Source of the DNA: Lagopus muta
Taxonomy: Eukaryota > Chordata > Aves > Galliformes > Phasianidae
Length of the DNA stretch: 64,000 nucleotides
Assembly (NCBI RefSeq): GCF_023343835.1
Contig: NC_064435.1
Coordinates: 76,022,134 to 76,086,133, forward strand
Direction of reading: 5' to 3'
Shown here: piece by piece, positions 12,801 to 26,793 of the stretch
How the letters are laid out: the number at the start of each line of letters is the position of its first letter
How positions within the stretch are numbered: the stretch's first letter is position 1
Made by a program: the position numbers and the translations under genes
Notes under the pieces: model-generated
Told to the model about the DNA's origin: nothing
Database searches by the model: none
The model's input: the letters and a program-made list of their open reading frames with translations, nothing else

Positions 12801-15800
12801 ATCTCCCTGGTGTGCTTACCTCTGTAACATCAATCCACCAAAACTGGTTTCATGTGATAACTGTTTCAGAGCAAACACACAGCAGGTGAATACCAGTAAG
12901 GTTTGGAGCTGACTCTTAAACTGCCTCCCAAAGGAGAAACAGATCATGGCTTTGCTCTCTGTAGGTTTCTGGGATGTGAGGAAGAAAGCACAAGATGTTT
13001 GTCTCAATTTCAGTTGTCTTAAATAAGGTATAGCCCTGAGTGCAATAACCTTTTCAGATACTGCGCATGCAAGATCTTTGGGGCATTAGCATTATCTAAG
13101 AGGAGATGGAAGCTGATATATAGACTAAAACAACAACCTATAGATTAAGGGCTCTTCTTTAGTTCCTCAATAAAGTGCATTTTTTTCCTCCTTATATGTC
13201 TTTCAAACTTTTCCTTTGCCCTGTTAGTTTGTGCCTTTCTAGAAATAAATGCAATGAATTCAGAATAGAGATTTAATGTGCTTTCTTATGTTGAATGAAT
13301 GTATACCTCAAATGAGTTATGCTGGACAGAAAGCTATATCACGTTCTCAGACATTTTCAGAATAAGCATCACTGATACCAAAGTAAAAAATCATGCTTAA
13401 TCATAAAGATTTAAGTCTTTAGCACATGGTAGCGTTCATATAAAATAGATGAGACAATACCAAAATTTTCGTACAGATCTTCTCTCTCAGAAGAAATTTG
13501 AATTTTCTACTAAATTGTTTCCAGCAGAAAACATTTATTTTGTTAAAAGCTCTGGACGTTTTTGCAAAAAGAACTTGCTAAATGGGGAAAAGTTTTTGTT
13601 TTGGTTTGGTTTGGTTTGGTTCTTACTTTTCAGATGCATTAATTATCTGTCTCACTATCTTGCTGAGGAGCTGAACAGAGTAAGTCTCTGAGTCTGTGTC
13701 TTAAAATAGAGGGATTACTACAAGTTTTAGTAGCTACAAAACTGTATATTACTGGTAAAAATCTAAACTTTATTTGTCACCCAGGGGAAAGACAGATTAG
13801 TGTCTTTTCTGAAAAGAGCACTAAAATCATCATGTCTTACATAGGAAGATAAGTGAGGTGCTACGTTCTGAATAACTTGCAGCTTTTCTGTGCTGCACTT
13901 ATTCTTGAAAACAAAGAGTTTCAACAGCCATATCATGGGCCTCTTGGTGACATGCAGGTAGACAATCTGTTGCTGATCCCATGCAGTATTGCAGGGTAGA
14001 ATTTAAAAAGATTTCCTAGGATTATGAACTGATGAACAAAAGACAGCCTCCACTAACTAATGTCATTTTCCAATTCTTTTGTTCCTTCACACTTTGAGAA
14101 AAACTTTACCATCTTTTTATTTTTATTTGATTCTGTGTCATTCAGCAGGGTTTTAGGGCTTAATAGCCCAGAGTAGTTCCTGTGATAATTGTTGGTGATT
14201 GATACCCACATACAAAATCTTTTTGGTCTGCTTTTAATGTCTCAAAAATTTCCATCTTCCCAGTCTTTTCTTTATGTTCCATTTACATACTGAGGACTAA
14301 GGAAAAGAATGTAGGTGTATGAAAGGTATGTGTGGTAAAGTAGAAATTAGATCTTTGGCTTAAGTAATATGTTTACATACATTTTTCACAAGAGTTGTGG
14401 AGCCTCGCGGATAAAACATCTCTTCAGAAAGCTTTTGTTACAAAGATAATGGTTACATGTGTGAAGTTTCATTTCTTGTTTGGCATTCCATGGGCTCTGC
14501 TTTAAGCTTCCACCTATCTCCTTGTTCTTGATATTGTGGTAAGGCAAATAACTACTTTGCTAGAGAAGGATGCTTTTCAGTGGATGTAAAGACTTGAATC
14601 CTCTCCTATTCTGTCCTCTCCTATTCTGTCATATGGAGTTTGTCTGTGCCCTACCTTCCAAGCTGCAAAATGCTTTATTTCAGATTGCTGCTGTAAAGAC
14701 ACACAGATTAAAATCTGTGAGGTATTTACATTTTAATAGTAGTGAGGGTTCAGAAACCTATGGAAAGCTAAAACAAACAAATATATCTCCTTTCAAAGAT
14801 ATGTCCTTTTCCTTTTATGTTTTTTTTTTTAATTTGAAAATAATTAATTGAAATGAAAATATGTGATTATTCTCTCTGAAAAAGTTAGCAACCCTCACAG
14901 ACAGCTGTTTGAGTACACAGGCAAGTAGAAAAAGAGGATCATTAAATATTAACCTCAGGTTGTGTGAACCTAAATTAAAGCAATCTCATATGAACTGTGG
15001 GACTTACAGAGATATCTTAATGACATGACATTACTTGCCAGTAAAAGCCATTAGCATCATGACAGTACTATGAGATCTTTTATATTAGGAAAAGCAATTT
15101 TAAACTCTGAGTGATTCCAGAAGGAGCTGACTATACAAATCACAGTCCAGTCTTACTTCATTAATGTCCATCTTATTCAATGTAGTTTTATGTTATATCA
15201 AAGAAGTTCTTTGTTGCAAAAATGTACAACATACTACAGATAGTGTTTTACTAATACAGCAAGACAAATAAATTTTAACATGCTATGTAAGATACTTCTC
15301 TTCTGGAGATCCTAAACTATATTGCTTGAGATAACTAATGATGTGACATAAAACGCATAACTGCCTTACCTAGATAAGGTGTATGTTCAGGCAGTTATAG
15401 GAAATTATGCTTTCATGACCACTATAAAAAAAATAAACTTCTTGTCGTGCATTTGGAACAACGAGGAAAGAGGAATACAGAAGTTTTTTTGAAGTTTTTT
15501 TTTTTCTATCTTGGGATTAGTACATGAGCTTAAATTGAGCTTAAATAAGTCATGTTCACAATGCACCAGGCTCAAGCTTTACCACAGTGGTGAAGAGCTG
15601 AAGAACAAATGAGTAGAATTACATTCTGCAACATTTTTGGGAAGAGTGCCTTTCCGAAGTGACAGAAAATCACAGTTACTGTTGAAGTTAATAATACATA
15701 GATTACTTAATATAAATAAATATGTGAATATATAGTCTTATATCATTGAGATTTTATAGTACAAATGGAAGAGAGAACTTTTTTCACTGAATATTTTGAT

Positions 15801-18173
15801 TCACTGCATTTACTTGAAGCAACATGAGCAATTCAGGACTTTCCAGTGAGTATGAAAAAGTGCCTAAAGAAGAAGGAAAATAATTTTTAGAATATTTTTC
15901 TTCATTTTATTCTTTCTAAATTCTGAGATAGAAAAAGCATGTGGTTTCCCAAAGGGGATACTTCTTCAGTGCCAAACCATTCATTTTCGTCTACCCTTTG
16001 GTTGCCACCTTCTGCTTGCTCTGGGTTAATTCATTTTACTTTGTGGATAAAATGTGGTGTTATGAGCTCAGGAGTGTCACAGACAGCTTCCAGCATTCTC
16101 TGTTCTCTTTCTCTAGTGGGAATGATCCACACCCTTACCGTTTCACCTAGAGCAAAGGGGTTGAGAGCTAAGGCAACTACAGATTTATTTGGTGTAATTT
16201 TGTGTGGGAGTTTTGTTTGTCTGGTGATGTGTGAAAAACTGCATCAGAATCATTTTTATATTGTATATAGAAAAAATAAAATACAAAGACATGCACGCAC
16301 ATATCTATGTTATATTCACTCATGAAATTTGAATGTCATCACAAGGCGAGTGCTAACTTTTTTACATCAGGTAGTGGGAGCTTTCATTTTAGTCTTGCAT
16401 TTAATTTCCGAATGATTTTCTCTGAAGAAAGGTATTGCTCTGTATTTGTGCATTCTTACTCAATTTCTGTTAATGCTACTGATGCATTCCGTGAATCTGC
16501 CCATCAGGTTTTTTATATACTGACTTGTTTTCAGTAATTTTGTTTCTAGACAATATGGAGCTACATATATTAAAATAGACATGCCATATTTATAGAATAA
16601 ATTTTCATTATCTAGAGCATATTTTGAATAATTGAAGGTATGTATATTAATATAAAATGAAATTTATATTTCTTTACGAAATGTTCATAAAATTAGATGA
16701 TGCCTATCATCTATACATCTATACGTGTTCAAGACCTGATTACATGAGACCATGTTTTATCTTCTATCTTTACCAAGATGCCTGCAGTCAGCAAAAACTT
16801 GTAAGCTGTGCTTCAAAATGTCAAATTAATTCTTGTAAGGGGTATTTTCACTGTGTTACAGGCTAGCACTTTGGAAACAGAACCTGTAGCCTTCCAATAT
16901 TACTTGTTCAAATTTATTTCTTCAGGGTTTTTCCTAACAGACCTTTCAGATTTTCTTGCTTATACCTTTCAGCTTACTTGTATGTGCCTCCTTTGTATTT
17001 TCTTGCTATTTGCAAATGGAGTCTTTTAAGCATATAGTGTGGTTTTGACTCTTACTCAGTTACCTCTATATTCATTTTGGAAATTTGATCAACTCTGTAT
17101 ACATTTATAAAGATTTTCCTTAAAAGCAGTACAACGCTATTGAGCTTCAGAAATAGTTTTCATTAGGATGAAATCAAGAATTCTCTGTTAAGAAAATATG
17201 GATAAAGTTAAGGCAGTAGATTTCATGCTTCTAAATGAAACTTATCTCTTCAATGGATTTTGGTACTGTTGTGATGGAATCTTGTTAATCAAAGGATCAT
17301 AATAACCCTAGCAGTATGAGAAGTAATACATTTTACTGAGTTCGATGAACCTGATAAAATCTATCTAGTGAGACAAATACTTCTAAGTTGTAATTCCAAA
17401 CTAGTTGAGGGTTAGACCACATAGAGAAGTTGTATGTTAATGGCAGAGGTCACAAGCTTCCTGGAGGACTTCTTATGCGCATTTGACTGCTTTTGGAGGT
17501 GGGTGAAAACCTTAGGCTTGTTTTTGTCAGTTTTCCACATGAACAAAACATTAATTGTCTTTGAAGAAATTTACTGTTTATTGTTTTCTCATAGTAGAAT
17601 GAATGGAGGTGAGAGGGGCAAAGAGAGCATGTCAATCATGGAAATGTTTGGTTCATCTCCTGTTGTTCTGATATCCATCTCTGAGACAGCCACTGCCTCC
17701 TCCCTTGCTGTTATCAAATGCTATAATGCTTGGACCATACTGTCTGAAAAATGCAATGAAAAATAGTCAAGGATTAGTTCTGCTGTTTGATTTCTTGCTA
17801 GCAGATAGATAACAAGTCAATGGTTCTGCCTTTTGAAGAAACTATTTCAATATTATATCTTTAACACCGCTGGCTTAAGGCCAGCATTGTTCTTGTTTCT
17901 ATACCAGATTTTAATGAGTCTCATATTAAATTAGGCTTCGTAAAACAATAATGTGAAATTTTACATGGAGCATCATACTTCATTAGGAGAATGTAGTGAT
18001 TCCATTTGTTGTTCATTTTGATATCATGAGATAATTTTACAGTGGTTTTGGTCTGAATTTTGCTGGCTTACAGACGTCAGATATGTAAAAGATCATGTTT
18101 TTTAGGGTAGTCCTAAATGTTGTAACAACAGCAAAAATACTTCCACATAATCTGAAAATAATACATTTTTTAT

Positions 18174-18219
18174 CAGTTTTTGTTTTTGTTTTTGTTTTTT
18201 TTTGTTTGTTTGTTTTTTC
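18174..18219. repeat. (TTTTTG)n/(TTTG)n low complexity
   Basis: Repeated TTTTTG then TTTG units on the plus strand. Confidence 0.85.
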
Positions 18220-19412
18220 CTTCTTATACTGCATGCTCTTTTTCTAGGACTGCTAAATCATTATTGTATTTTTCAGGCAGCTTGTAAATGGAGAAGGCCT
18301 TTATCATGGGGGGAGAGCACAAGTCTATCAGTGATGAAAAATATAGCATGATTGCCTATAAAAAACTGTGTTATAGTTTCTTTCATTTCACATGTAAACA
18401 GATATTTTAAAATAAATTATAATTTTTGCCTTACATGAAGAACAACACTGCAAATGTTTAATTTTAATTCAGTCATGGAAGCTTGAATGCCAGCTCAATG
18501 ACTATGCAAAGAAGTTGCAAGCTCTGAATTACTGTCCTTTGTGCTTACAACTGACTTCAGAATTGTTGAATTCATTATTTTCACAATAAATTCCCATTAG
18601 CAAGGAGTCTACAAAAAGACTTGTCACTCAAAATGGCATGGGGCATTTTGTCTTGATTAAGATGAGGAGTCAAGAAAACTGACCCAGCAATGAATCTGTT
18701 ACAACCTGTTTTTAAAGGTTCTGAAAGTCCTGTGCAGATTAAGTCCTGTTGTAATATAAGAACCTGATTCTATAAGATTTTAAATATCTTAATTCATGTT
18801 GATTTCTACAGACTTCCAATTTTACAATAAATTCCCCTAAAGAGGAGGTGACCCATCAAATTGCTGTACGGCTCATTCTTTGTTCAGCCTCACAGAATGC
18901 ACATTGTATTGTTAGAAATTTGTTGACTTTGGCTGACTTAATATATGGCATCTTTTTCTCCGTATTTTGCAGTGTCATATTTCCATAACCAGAGAGTTCT
19001 CAGAGTATTGGTCATTCTCCACATGATAAATAAGATGTTAATCTGTGAAAAAGTAACAACATATATTATTTATTTCTTCCTCCAAAAAACCAACCAAACA
19101 AGCAAACAAATGTGCATGCACCAAAATTATAAATGGCTGTTGAATGATGATACATGACAACTTTTAAACTCTTGTGTTGGGTCCTGACTTATTCACTGAA
19201 AACACTGCAAACAACATTGATGATACCTCGGAGGAAACAATTCTGCTAAATGGAAAAATCGCTTTATCAAATATTTCTATTAGTCATTCTTAATGACTAC
19301 TTCCATTACAGTAAATTTGAAAAGTAGTCTATTTCGCTATTGACTTGGAAGTAAGAGGGATATGATAAAAATACATAAGTAGAAAAACAGTCACTCCCTT
19401 CTTCCTTCCAAA

Positions 19413-19450
19413 ATATATATATATGTATATATGTATATGCATATATACAA
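19413..19450. repeat. TA/TATG microsatellite
   Basis: ATATATATATGTATATATG units, imperfect. Confidence 0.85.
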
Positions 19451-20056
19451 AATGTTTTTAAATAACTTCTTTCCCTCTACTTCCTTATTTTAAGGCTTTA
19501 TTGTAGATTCTAATCATGTTTTGAAGCTTTTCATCTACAAATATATTATCTAGAAGCTTATTTTGGTTTTAAATAAAGCTCTCTTGCAAACTCTTTTTCC
19601 AGCCAGTGAGATGAGTTTTTAGATAGAACACAAATATTTTGGGTACGGTTTTCAGAATTGTTGGTACTGTAGTCAGGCTCAAATGTGGCCCTGAGCTTCT
19701 GTCAAGTATGCAGTAAATATACAGCATACTCAAAATCAAAGAAGATAATTTCTCAATGCTCTTTGGTACTGAAGAATGAGAAGTGTTTTCTGTAAGTAAT
19801 AGCAACATTGTTTCAAAAGCCACTTTTGGTAAAATAGAGGTGTTTCTTCCTTAGTTTCTATTTACTCTCCTCGCTTCAGACCTACAATAAATCTAAGAAA
19901 GCAGCACATGTCTTTTGTGCTTGTAATTGAAAAGACAGTATAAGAATTTAGCCCCCCAAAAAGAATTACGGTTGTGTGAAACAGAAAAGAAGACAGAATG
20001 AGAAATTGTGTTATGAGTATCAAAGTCATCGTCTTATGAAAGTAAGATACTACTAT

Positions 20057-20088
20057 TCTCTCTCTCTCTCTCTCTCTTTTTTTTTTAT
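20057..20088. repeat. (CT)n microsatellite followed by T run
   Basis: About eleven CT units, then ten T. Confidence 0.93.
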
Positions 20089-20460
20089 AATTAACTTGAG
20101 CACATTTCAAATGCCCTGAAACTTCTGTATGAGTTAACTTTTTGACTCTGTGCCAAACAATTGCCTTTTAACTCTAACATTATCAGTTTCCTAGTTAAAG
20201 ATGATCATAAACAGAAATATCACCATCTGTGGCAATGTCATTTATGATGAAGATATTGTCAGAAGAGAAGTGGAAAAATGCACTCAGAGTAATCCAGTAA
20301 TATGGGGGCTAAATCATATACTGGGGTGGAAGGAAGAAGTTCTGCTATATTCAAAGTTTTAATTTCTGTTTGCCAATTCCCTAATGTATTTTGGGATTTA
20401 GGGTAGAAATCAAAAGTTTTCTCTTTTTCACTCTTTGTTTCTTTCTCCTTTCTTCCCAAT

Positions 20461-20497
20461 AAAAACAAAACAAAAACAAAACAAACAAACAAAAAAA
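20461..20497. repeat. (AAAAC)n low complexity
   Basis: AAAACAAAACAAAAACAAAAC and AAAC units. Confidence 0.85.
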
Positions 20498-20656
20498 GTG
20501 AATACTGAATGAATGTCTTTGGTGTGTAGGGATGTTTTTGGTTTTGTTTGTTTGTGTGGTTTTCTCCTTTGCTACAAGGGGAAAGATAGGATTTCTACTT
20601 GCAGATTATCCTTGAGAATGATTTTTTTTTCAAGCTATTTGTGTTTTTGGTTTCGT

Positions 20657-20685
20657 TTTTTTGTTTGTTTGTTTGTTTGTTTTGT
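20657..20685. repeat. (TTTG)n microsatellite
   Basis: Six or more TTTG units on the plus strand. Confidence 0.85.
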
Positions 20686-23600
20686 CTTGTAGAGCTTGTA
20701 GGAATAAGGAAAAATTGTAAAATATTTCTCATTTGACACTGAGATTGGGATATTTATATTAGTTTATTTTAAGGTTTCATTCCCCCAGATCATTCAGGCA
20801 TGCATGCGTCCATTTTTTTTTATATGGTTTGTGCATGACTGACTTACCCTGAGCTCGCAGTAAATGCCTTTATATAATTTGTGGTCAGGTTTCCTAATAC
20901 TCTGTACATCTCCAGTTTCCCCTCTGAACTTGCAATTGGGGTTGAGCTGCCCGTGGTTCTCAGTGATTACAGCATCTCAGCATGCAACACATCTGTTATT
21001 CTTATTTCTGTGCACTGGATTCACATTCAAACCTTGCATAACGAGCTGAAGGATGACAGTTCATCATCAGGGAGCAAGTGCAAAAGTATTCAGTTCAAAG
21101 GATGCTGTTAAACACAACTGTGTTTTCTTTTCAGTCTTATTAAAGCTGCTCTCTTTTTACTACAGTTCAAGCTATGTCATATGAAGGATTAGCAGCTGTG
21201 TGGTATTGATTTGAAGTGTAATAATGTGCTTGAAGATTCACTTCTAAAGCTAAGATGAAAGCTGAATATTTTTCCCAGTGTCAGTGGTGGTAATTATTTC
21301 ATTGTCCATACGCTAAAGGTGAAAGGTTTGTTTCTTTTTGTTGTTATTGCTGTTATTTTTCTTTTTTTCTTTCAAATCTCTATCAAAACTTTTATGTGAA
21401 CTATGCAGACTCATGGTGTCCTTTCTCCTTTCACATGAGAAATACTTTGTAGTTTCTGCATTGTACGTGTACATATTCTGTGACATACCTTGGGAGAACA
21501 ACTAGTCTGTGAAAATAAAGATGAAATGCTGCATTATATTTACAGTAAAGTCATTAAGTGTAGATGAATTTGAGAGTGTGTTCTATTTACACTGTGAAAG
21601 GTTGTTTGGAAAGGTCATTGCAAAGTAGCATATGTTTCTCCCTGCTCTTCTCTGCACTTATTCTGTTTCAAGTACTACCATCCCCGAAAGAATGGCTAAT
21701 TATATTTTAGTTGGTCATTTTCAAAACTGAATTGTTACTGTACATAAGCAAGTGTTTGCTTATAAAGTGATGTACCTGTATTGTTGGGATGGAAAGTTCC
21801 ACTGTTCTCCCAAGACACAACTACAGCCATCTGTATTGCTCTTGTATGAAGATTGAAATCCCACTTGCTCTTGCAGCAAATGAAGTTGGGAACATTACAG
21901 TAAGGGTTTCAGATTTCTTCTGTTTGATAATGATCACTTGAATGTGTCAGAAAAGTTGGAAAGTGTACACTGGAAGCCTACCTAGTTGACAGGTAACACA
22001 ATGTGTTTTAAAATGCAGCATATGCTTAGGGTGTTCTCTCTGTGTATTGATACACACGGGTCTTATGTTTCTGAGGATAGATAGCACAGGACTTAATATA
22101 AACTTTGACCTCATCTCTCATGCAGTAGGCATTCAACTCAGATTTTGAGATTAACAGTTTCTAATTGGTTGGCTCTTCTGCAAATTCATCTGTCTCTACA
22201 GAGAGAATGGTGATGTTTTATTTTATACAATCGATAATATTGGGTTTCATTATGTTCACATTCCAGCACTGCAGTATTTTGATAACCACAAATTAAATGC
22301 TTTGAAATTTACATTCCATGAGAAATTTTTCAGCAGCAGTGTTTAACTGTAATTCAATAAATGTAAAAACAACTCACAAACACTTTAATCCTAGTCTTTC
22401 CTAGAGATGAAAATTCATTTTTCTTAGAGCAGTTCAGATAAGCAGAGGCATTAGTGCCATTTGTGACCGATACATTCCTGATTGAAGAGCATTGTTAGTT
22501 TGTACTTTGGAGGAGATCTGTGCACTTCTGTGCTGAATTTTGTTAGTGTAACCCCTTATATCCAAAAGGAATTTTAATTCTCAATCCTCTCACTATTTGG
22601 TCTCAGTAAGGTAATTTTTCTGCTTCATTAATGTAACTGATACAGGCCAACTCTTTTCTTCCAGAGGAAGATCTACTTCGGGACTGAGACAGGGAAAGTC
22701 TAATTGGCCCTGATATTATTGGAAGACCAGTTGAGGAATCTGAGAGCAAAGGTAGAACAGACCCCTTGCTTTGGAAGGGGATAGTACTGTGTTGGAATGA
22801 GGCCACATCTTCCTGGCTTGGAAGAGTCTATTTCTCTGTTCTGCTTTGTTGATCCCTTTTCTCACATTTTTGTTCTAACTGATGTCTTGATGCAAAATGT
22901 CTTTTTTTCTTCTTTTCTTTTCTTTCCCTTTTCTGTTCTCTTTTCCTTTTCCCTTTTCCATTCTTTCTACTTTTGGTCAACTTGTAACAGCACAGAACAG
23001 AATTTGATTGAAATGTTTGGCTCCTTTCCATTCTGTGAAACAGTCTCATGTAGATTAAAATCATGCTGTCTCAGTTTCCCAGTCTGTCAACTGAAGATGA
23101 GATTTACTGGAAGAAACTTCAAAAAATCATTATAACGATATAACAATTAGAAGATGAACATTCAACATTATAGGAACATGATAGAAGGTTTAAGAAGAGA
23201 AAGGGCAAGTTGTAAAGTTAATTACCATATAGCCTTAAGTACTCTCTATCTCTCACAGAGTGATTTGGATTATATTCCATAACCTTCTCACAGGTTTTGC
23301 TCTTTTTTGCTCATTTTTTTTCTTACTTCTCTAGCTACCCTTAAAAAGCCCATGTTCAAATTTCTATATGTCATAATGGACCTAATTATAAACTCTTAAG
23401 CATTTTACTTGTTTATTCTTTGCACATGCCAGTGTGATATATGTTACTGTTCATGTACATTTTAGTTTGGATGAAGATCACTTCAGCTGCACTGTACAAT
23501 GTGAAGTCCTGTACATGTTGCTAATTTTTTGTTTTGTTCTCTAACAATGTTCAAGTTTGGCTTCCTAAGGCACTAAGTGCAGTTTACCTGACAGTAACGT

Positions 23601-25565
23601 TTGAACTCTGAATTGTAAACAATTTTTTCATGTGATTAGAAGATAGACTTTCCCACTTTGTGAGAAAAGGCAAACAGAGGTAGAAAGCAATATTATTTTT
23701 TGCAGTCAACTGTTGGCAAATACTCAGCATCCCTGGCAAGCTGAGAAACAACACTGTTCTTCCCACAAAACATGATATGTCTGTCTGTGGCATGGCAGTG
23801 TTGTTCCTCATCCCTAGGGATAAAGAATTAAAGGTAAAGTGCCGGGAAATAAAAGTAAGGAAAAAGGAAAAAAACTTCATCTGTTGAATGGCTTATTTTT
23901 TTTTCCTTTATTGTCAAGTATTTTCACTCTCAACATCTTTCTTTGCTATAGATTCCAGAGAATTTCATTTGTTATTGATTCTAGAGACTTTCCTTCCTTT
24001 AGATCTTTATTTTTATATTATTTATTTCCAAAAGTCCTCTCTTCTCAACCCCAGTCTTTGCCAACTTTGCTTTATTAGAACTTTCAACCTCCCCTGGGAA
24101 TTTTGAATTCAAAGGTTTTGAACAAGTCTGAAATTTTCTAAACCAAGAATAGAGCCAGCTGAATCCTTATTAAAAATTTCTGCCAGGCTTGCAAAGTATT
24201 TTCATGGACTTAGAAAACAGATCACAAGAGTATTCAGCATGACTCACAAAGTATGCAAATGTTGCTTTTAAGGACCAGACACATGAAAAAAAAATAATTT
24301 GTTTTGCCATAAGAGAGTATTTCCTGTGTTTCATTGCTGGAATTCTTTTCATTTTCTCCCATTCTCCCACAGTAGGCTCGGATTTAATTTTCATTTTCTT
24401 TCTTCTGTCTTTTTTTTCCTTTTCTTTTCACAGAACTATTCTCTGTTCCCTTATTACAAGCCACCTCTGCTGAGGCAGAGAGAGGTATAAACAGTTTCAA
24501 ATATTCAATTCTCATAGAAAAAGGCCACAAGGAAGCATAGTCTGCTTCAGGAAATGTCCCAGAGAAATAACAAAATTAAGTCAACAGAAAATCCTTATAC
24601 ATTAATATACATTTACTTAAATTAGTCACCCTTGTTTTCCATCACTAAATCGAAATCTAAAACTTCTTTTTTTTTCTTTTTTAATTACTCCAACTTTTTT
24701 TTTAATTACTCCAACTAAAGTTATCTATCTCCCTCAGCCATGTGACCAACATAAACCAAAACGCTTATTAGCAATTGTTGCAATTAAGGAACATAATGGG
24801 CCAGTTAAGAAGTTGTACTGGCATTTGAATTAAGTCATGAGGCTTTTCTTAGGTCTCACTTATTTTTAGTGTGAGTCTCTAAAACTATTGAGAAGAAAAT
24901 AGATACCCTTGAGAGTTTAGCAGCAAAGAAGAAGCTCCTGTCTCTGTTTTTCTGTAGTGACAAATGCTAGTTGTCCTCTCAGCACAAAAGAGAAGAACTC
25001 TTTTAATAGGCAGAGCTCATGCTTCCAATTCTGCCAAAGCTGCCAGCTTGATAAAGAAAATCCAATCTCTTCCACTTTCCTTACTGTTAGTGTTGATATG
25101 GCCTGTATGTAATGAAGCGATGGGTATATTATGAATCTCTGTGTACAGAGGTGACAAAACCAGGACTCCTCCTACAAAGGCAGGCAGCTATTTACAGTAG
25201 CTAAGTAACGGCACTAATAGGATAAAAAGTTCCAGCCATATCCTGTGAAAAAAAGAAATGACTGTTACCCGGCATTCCCAGATGGTATCAGCATCAAAGC
25301 TTCCAAATTTATTAGTTCAGTGCAGATAATGAAGTTTAATACAAAAGCAAGGATCCTGGAGGGACTTGGTGAAGAATTAAAAAGGCAAGGAGTGTGAAGA
25401 GCGGCTGATGTTGCTTTTAGGTAGTTCTGTGTGGAATTAAGAATTTGACATTGTCTCGCTCCAATTTACAGGAGGGAGAGGATGTTCTTTTATTATCTAT
25501 ATACCTGGCGTGAGATTAAGAAAAAATGGTTCAAATGTTGGTCTGACCTGTTTATTACAAATCTT

Positions 25566-25632
25566 AATTAGGGAAATGGGGAAGGGGAGGACAGACACTA
25601 TTATGAATTAGGGTAATGGGGAAGGGAAGGAG
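25566..25632. repeat. Two-unit 40-bp tandem repeat, G-rich
   Basis: AATTAGGGAAATGGGGAAGG at 25566 is repeated as AATTAGGGTAATGGGGAAGG at 25606. Three GATAGAAAA units follow at 25636-25663. Confidence 0.85.
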
Positions 25633-25830
25633 GGTGATAGAAAAGATAGAAAAGATAGAAAAGAAGAAGCCAGGAGTCTTTATAGGAAGCAAGAGGGAGA
25701 TAGTCACCACCATTCGTAGTTCAGTGTTTGATCTTCAGTAGTGGTGGGTCGTTGGGCATTGTTCTGTTGATGACCACGACAAGAACAACAACGGTGACCA
25801 TGGCAATGATGGCCCCTTTTCAATAGTTTC

Positions 25831-25910
25831 AAAGTGGTTGAGTCAGCTATCTTTGGAGTGACAGCTCAAACCCAAAGTGGTTGAGTCAGCTCTCCTTGGA
25901 GTGGCAGCTT
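25831..25910 (-). repeat. Two-unit 43-bp tandem repeat with TGACTCA sites
   Basis: Two units start with AAAGTGGTTGAGTCAGCT at 25831 and 25874, followed by near-identical CTTTGGAGTGACAGCT and CCTTGGAGTGGCAGCT. Each carries one TGACTCA (AP-1 type) site on the minus strand. Confidence 0.9.
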
Positions 25911-26793
25911 CTGGCTCCGGGATCTCAGCAGAAACTCCCTTGTTCCCATCTTCCGGACCTTGCCAGCAGATAATTGGGAGCAGGGATGCCCATCTGCATC
26001 CTGTTTTTTACAGAACACGATGGTATCATTCCCCAATTTTCCCATAACAAACTGGAGCTGTTTAGTCACAGGCCAGATCTTCCGCCAGGAAACACTCCTG
26101 AGCACTCTTGTCCGGAGGCAAGCAGCTCTGAAGGAAGGGGCTTTCAAATGTCCGCAGAGTGATATCAATTGTCACATGGTTAGCACCCATCACTTGCCTC
26201 CTCAACAAATCATTCAGAGCCTTATCAGAAAAAAAACCTCAGGAAGCAAGCTTTGAGCCAAAAAACAAAGAAGGATTCTCACAGACATTATAATCCTTGT
26301 GGGTCCCTTCCAAGTCAGAATATGCTGTGATTCTTGGCAACTTTTCGAACAGGTGAAGAATGCAGGAATGTCTTTTAAATAATAAAAAAGTGAAAAAAAT
26401 ATCATAGGAATTTCCACATTGAGGCAAAATGATAACTTGTTTGGTTCATTATATTTTAAATCAGCATAAGTAACATGCTAACAGTGCTGGCAGAGCAGGG
26501 CAGCAGGACAAAGCAAAGATGACTCCTCTGGTTTCTCAGTGCAAGAACTGTATTGCTGAATAAACTGCACTCAGGGGTGATCCCATGATATGCATGGGAT
26601 GAAGCTGCTGCTACAGGGCCAGCTGGTGCCCTCTGATGAGCATGGGGAGAAGATGGGGTAAAGCCATTTTCTCTCAGGGCAGTTGTTCAGAAACATTTTT
26701 GCAAATTCCCATCATATTTGTGTCATAAATACTGACACAGTCTTGCAGTCTTGCAGACTACTTGTGGCTTTTGTTTAGGGTAGGTGAATTTAA

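Larger units (their letters stand above)
9809..25539. other. Intergenic desert, 15.7 kb
   Basis: No gene or interspersed repeat is recognised. Simple repeats at 18.2, 19.4, 20.0, 20.5 and 20.7 kb are listed separately. Minor tandem duplications: CTCCTATTCTGTC twice at 14599-14629, and AATTACTCCAAC twice at about 24683-24716. The part at 24740-25130 is less simple in composition and may hold conserved noncoding sequence. Confidence 0.55.
25540..26260 (-). mobile_element. Possible LTR retroelement remnant with tandem duplications
   Basis: The block is richer in G and C than its surroundings. Read on the minus strand, it has two 43-base tandem units each with TGACTCA, then a TATAAAG at 25679-25685, a CT-rich stretch, and AATAAACAGG at 25549-25558. 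That order (enhancer repeats, TATA, poly(A) signal) is what an LTR shows. No clear primer site, polypurine tract or target duplication was located, and no retroviral protein is recognised, so the edges are uncertain. A non-LTR repeat or a promoter-like host region is possible. Confidence 0.35.

Noticed and set aside
17874..17890. Inverted repeat GCTGGC/GCCAGC with a 5-base spacer
   Set aside because: A six-base stem is expected often by chance in 64 kb; no terminator or RNA gene context in a vertebrate desert.
25721..25816. Short hydrophobic minus-strand reading of about 31 codons ending in a stop
   Set aside because: Too short, no good start, closed by a stop just upstream; the membrane-like stretch is probably chance within a repeat-like block.
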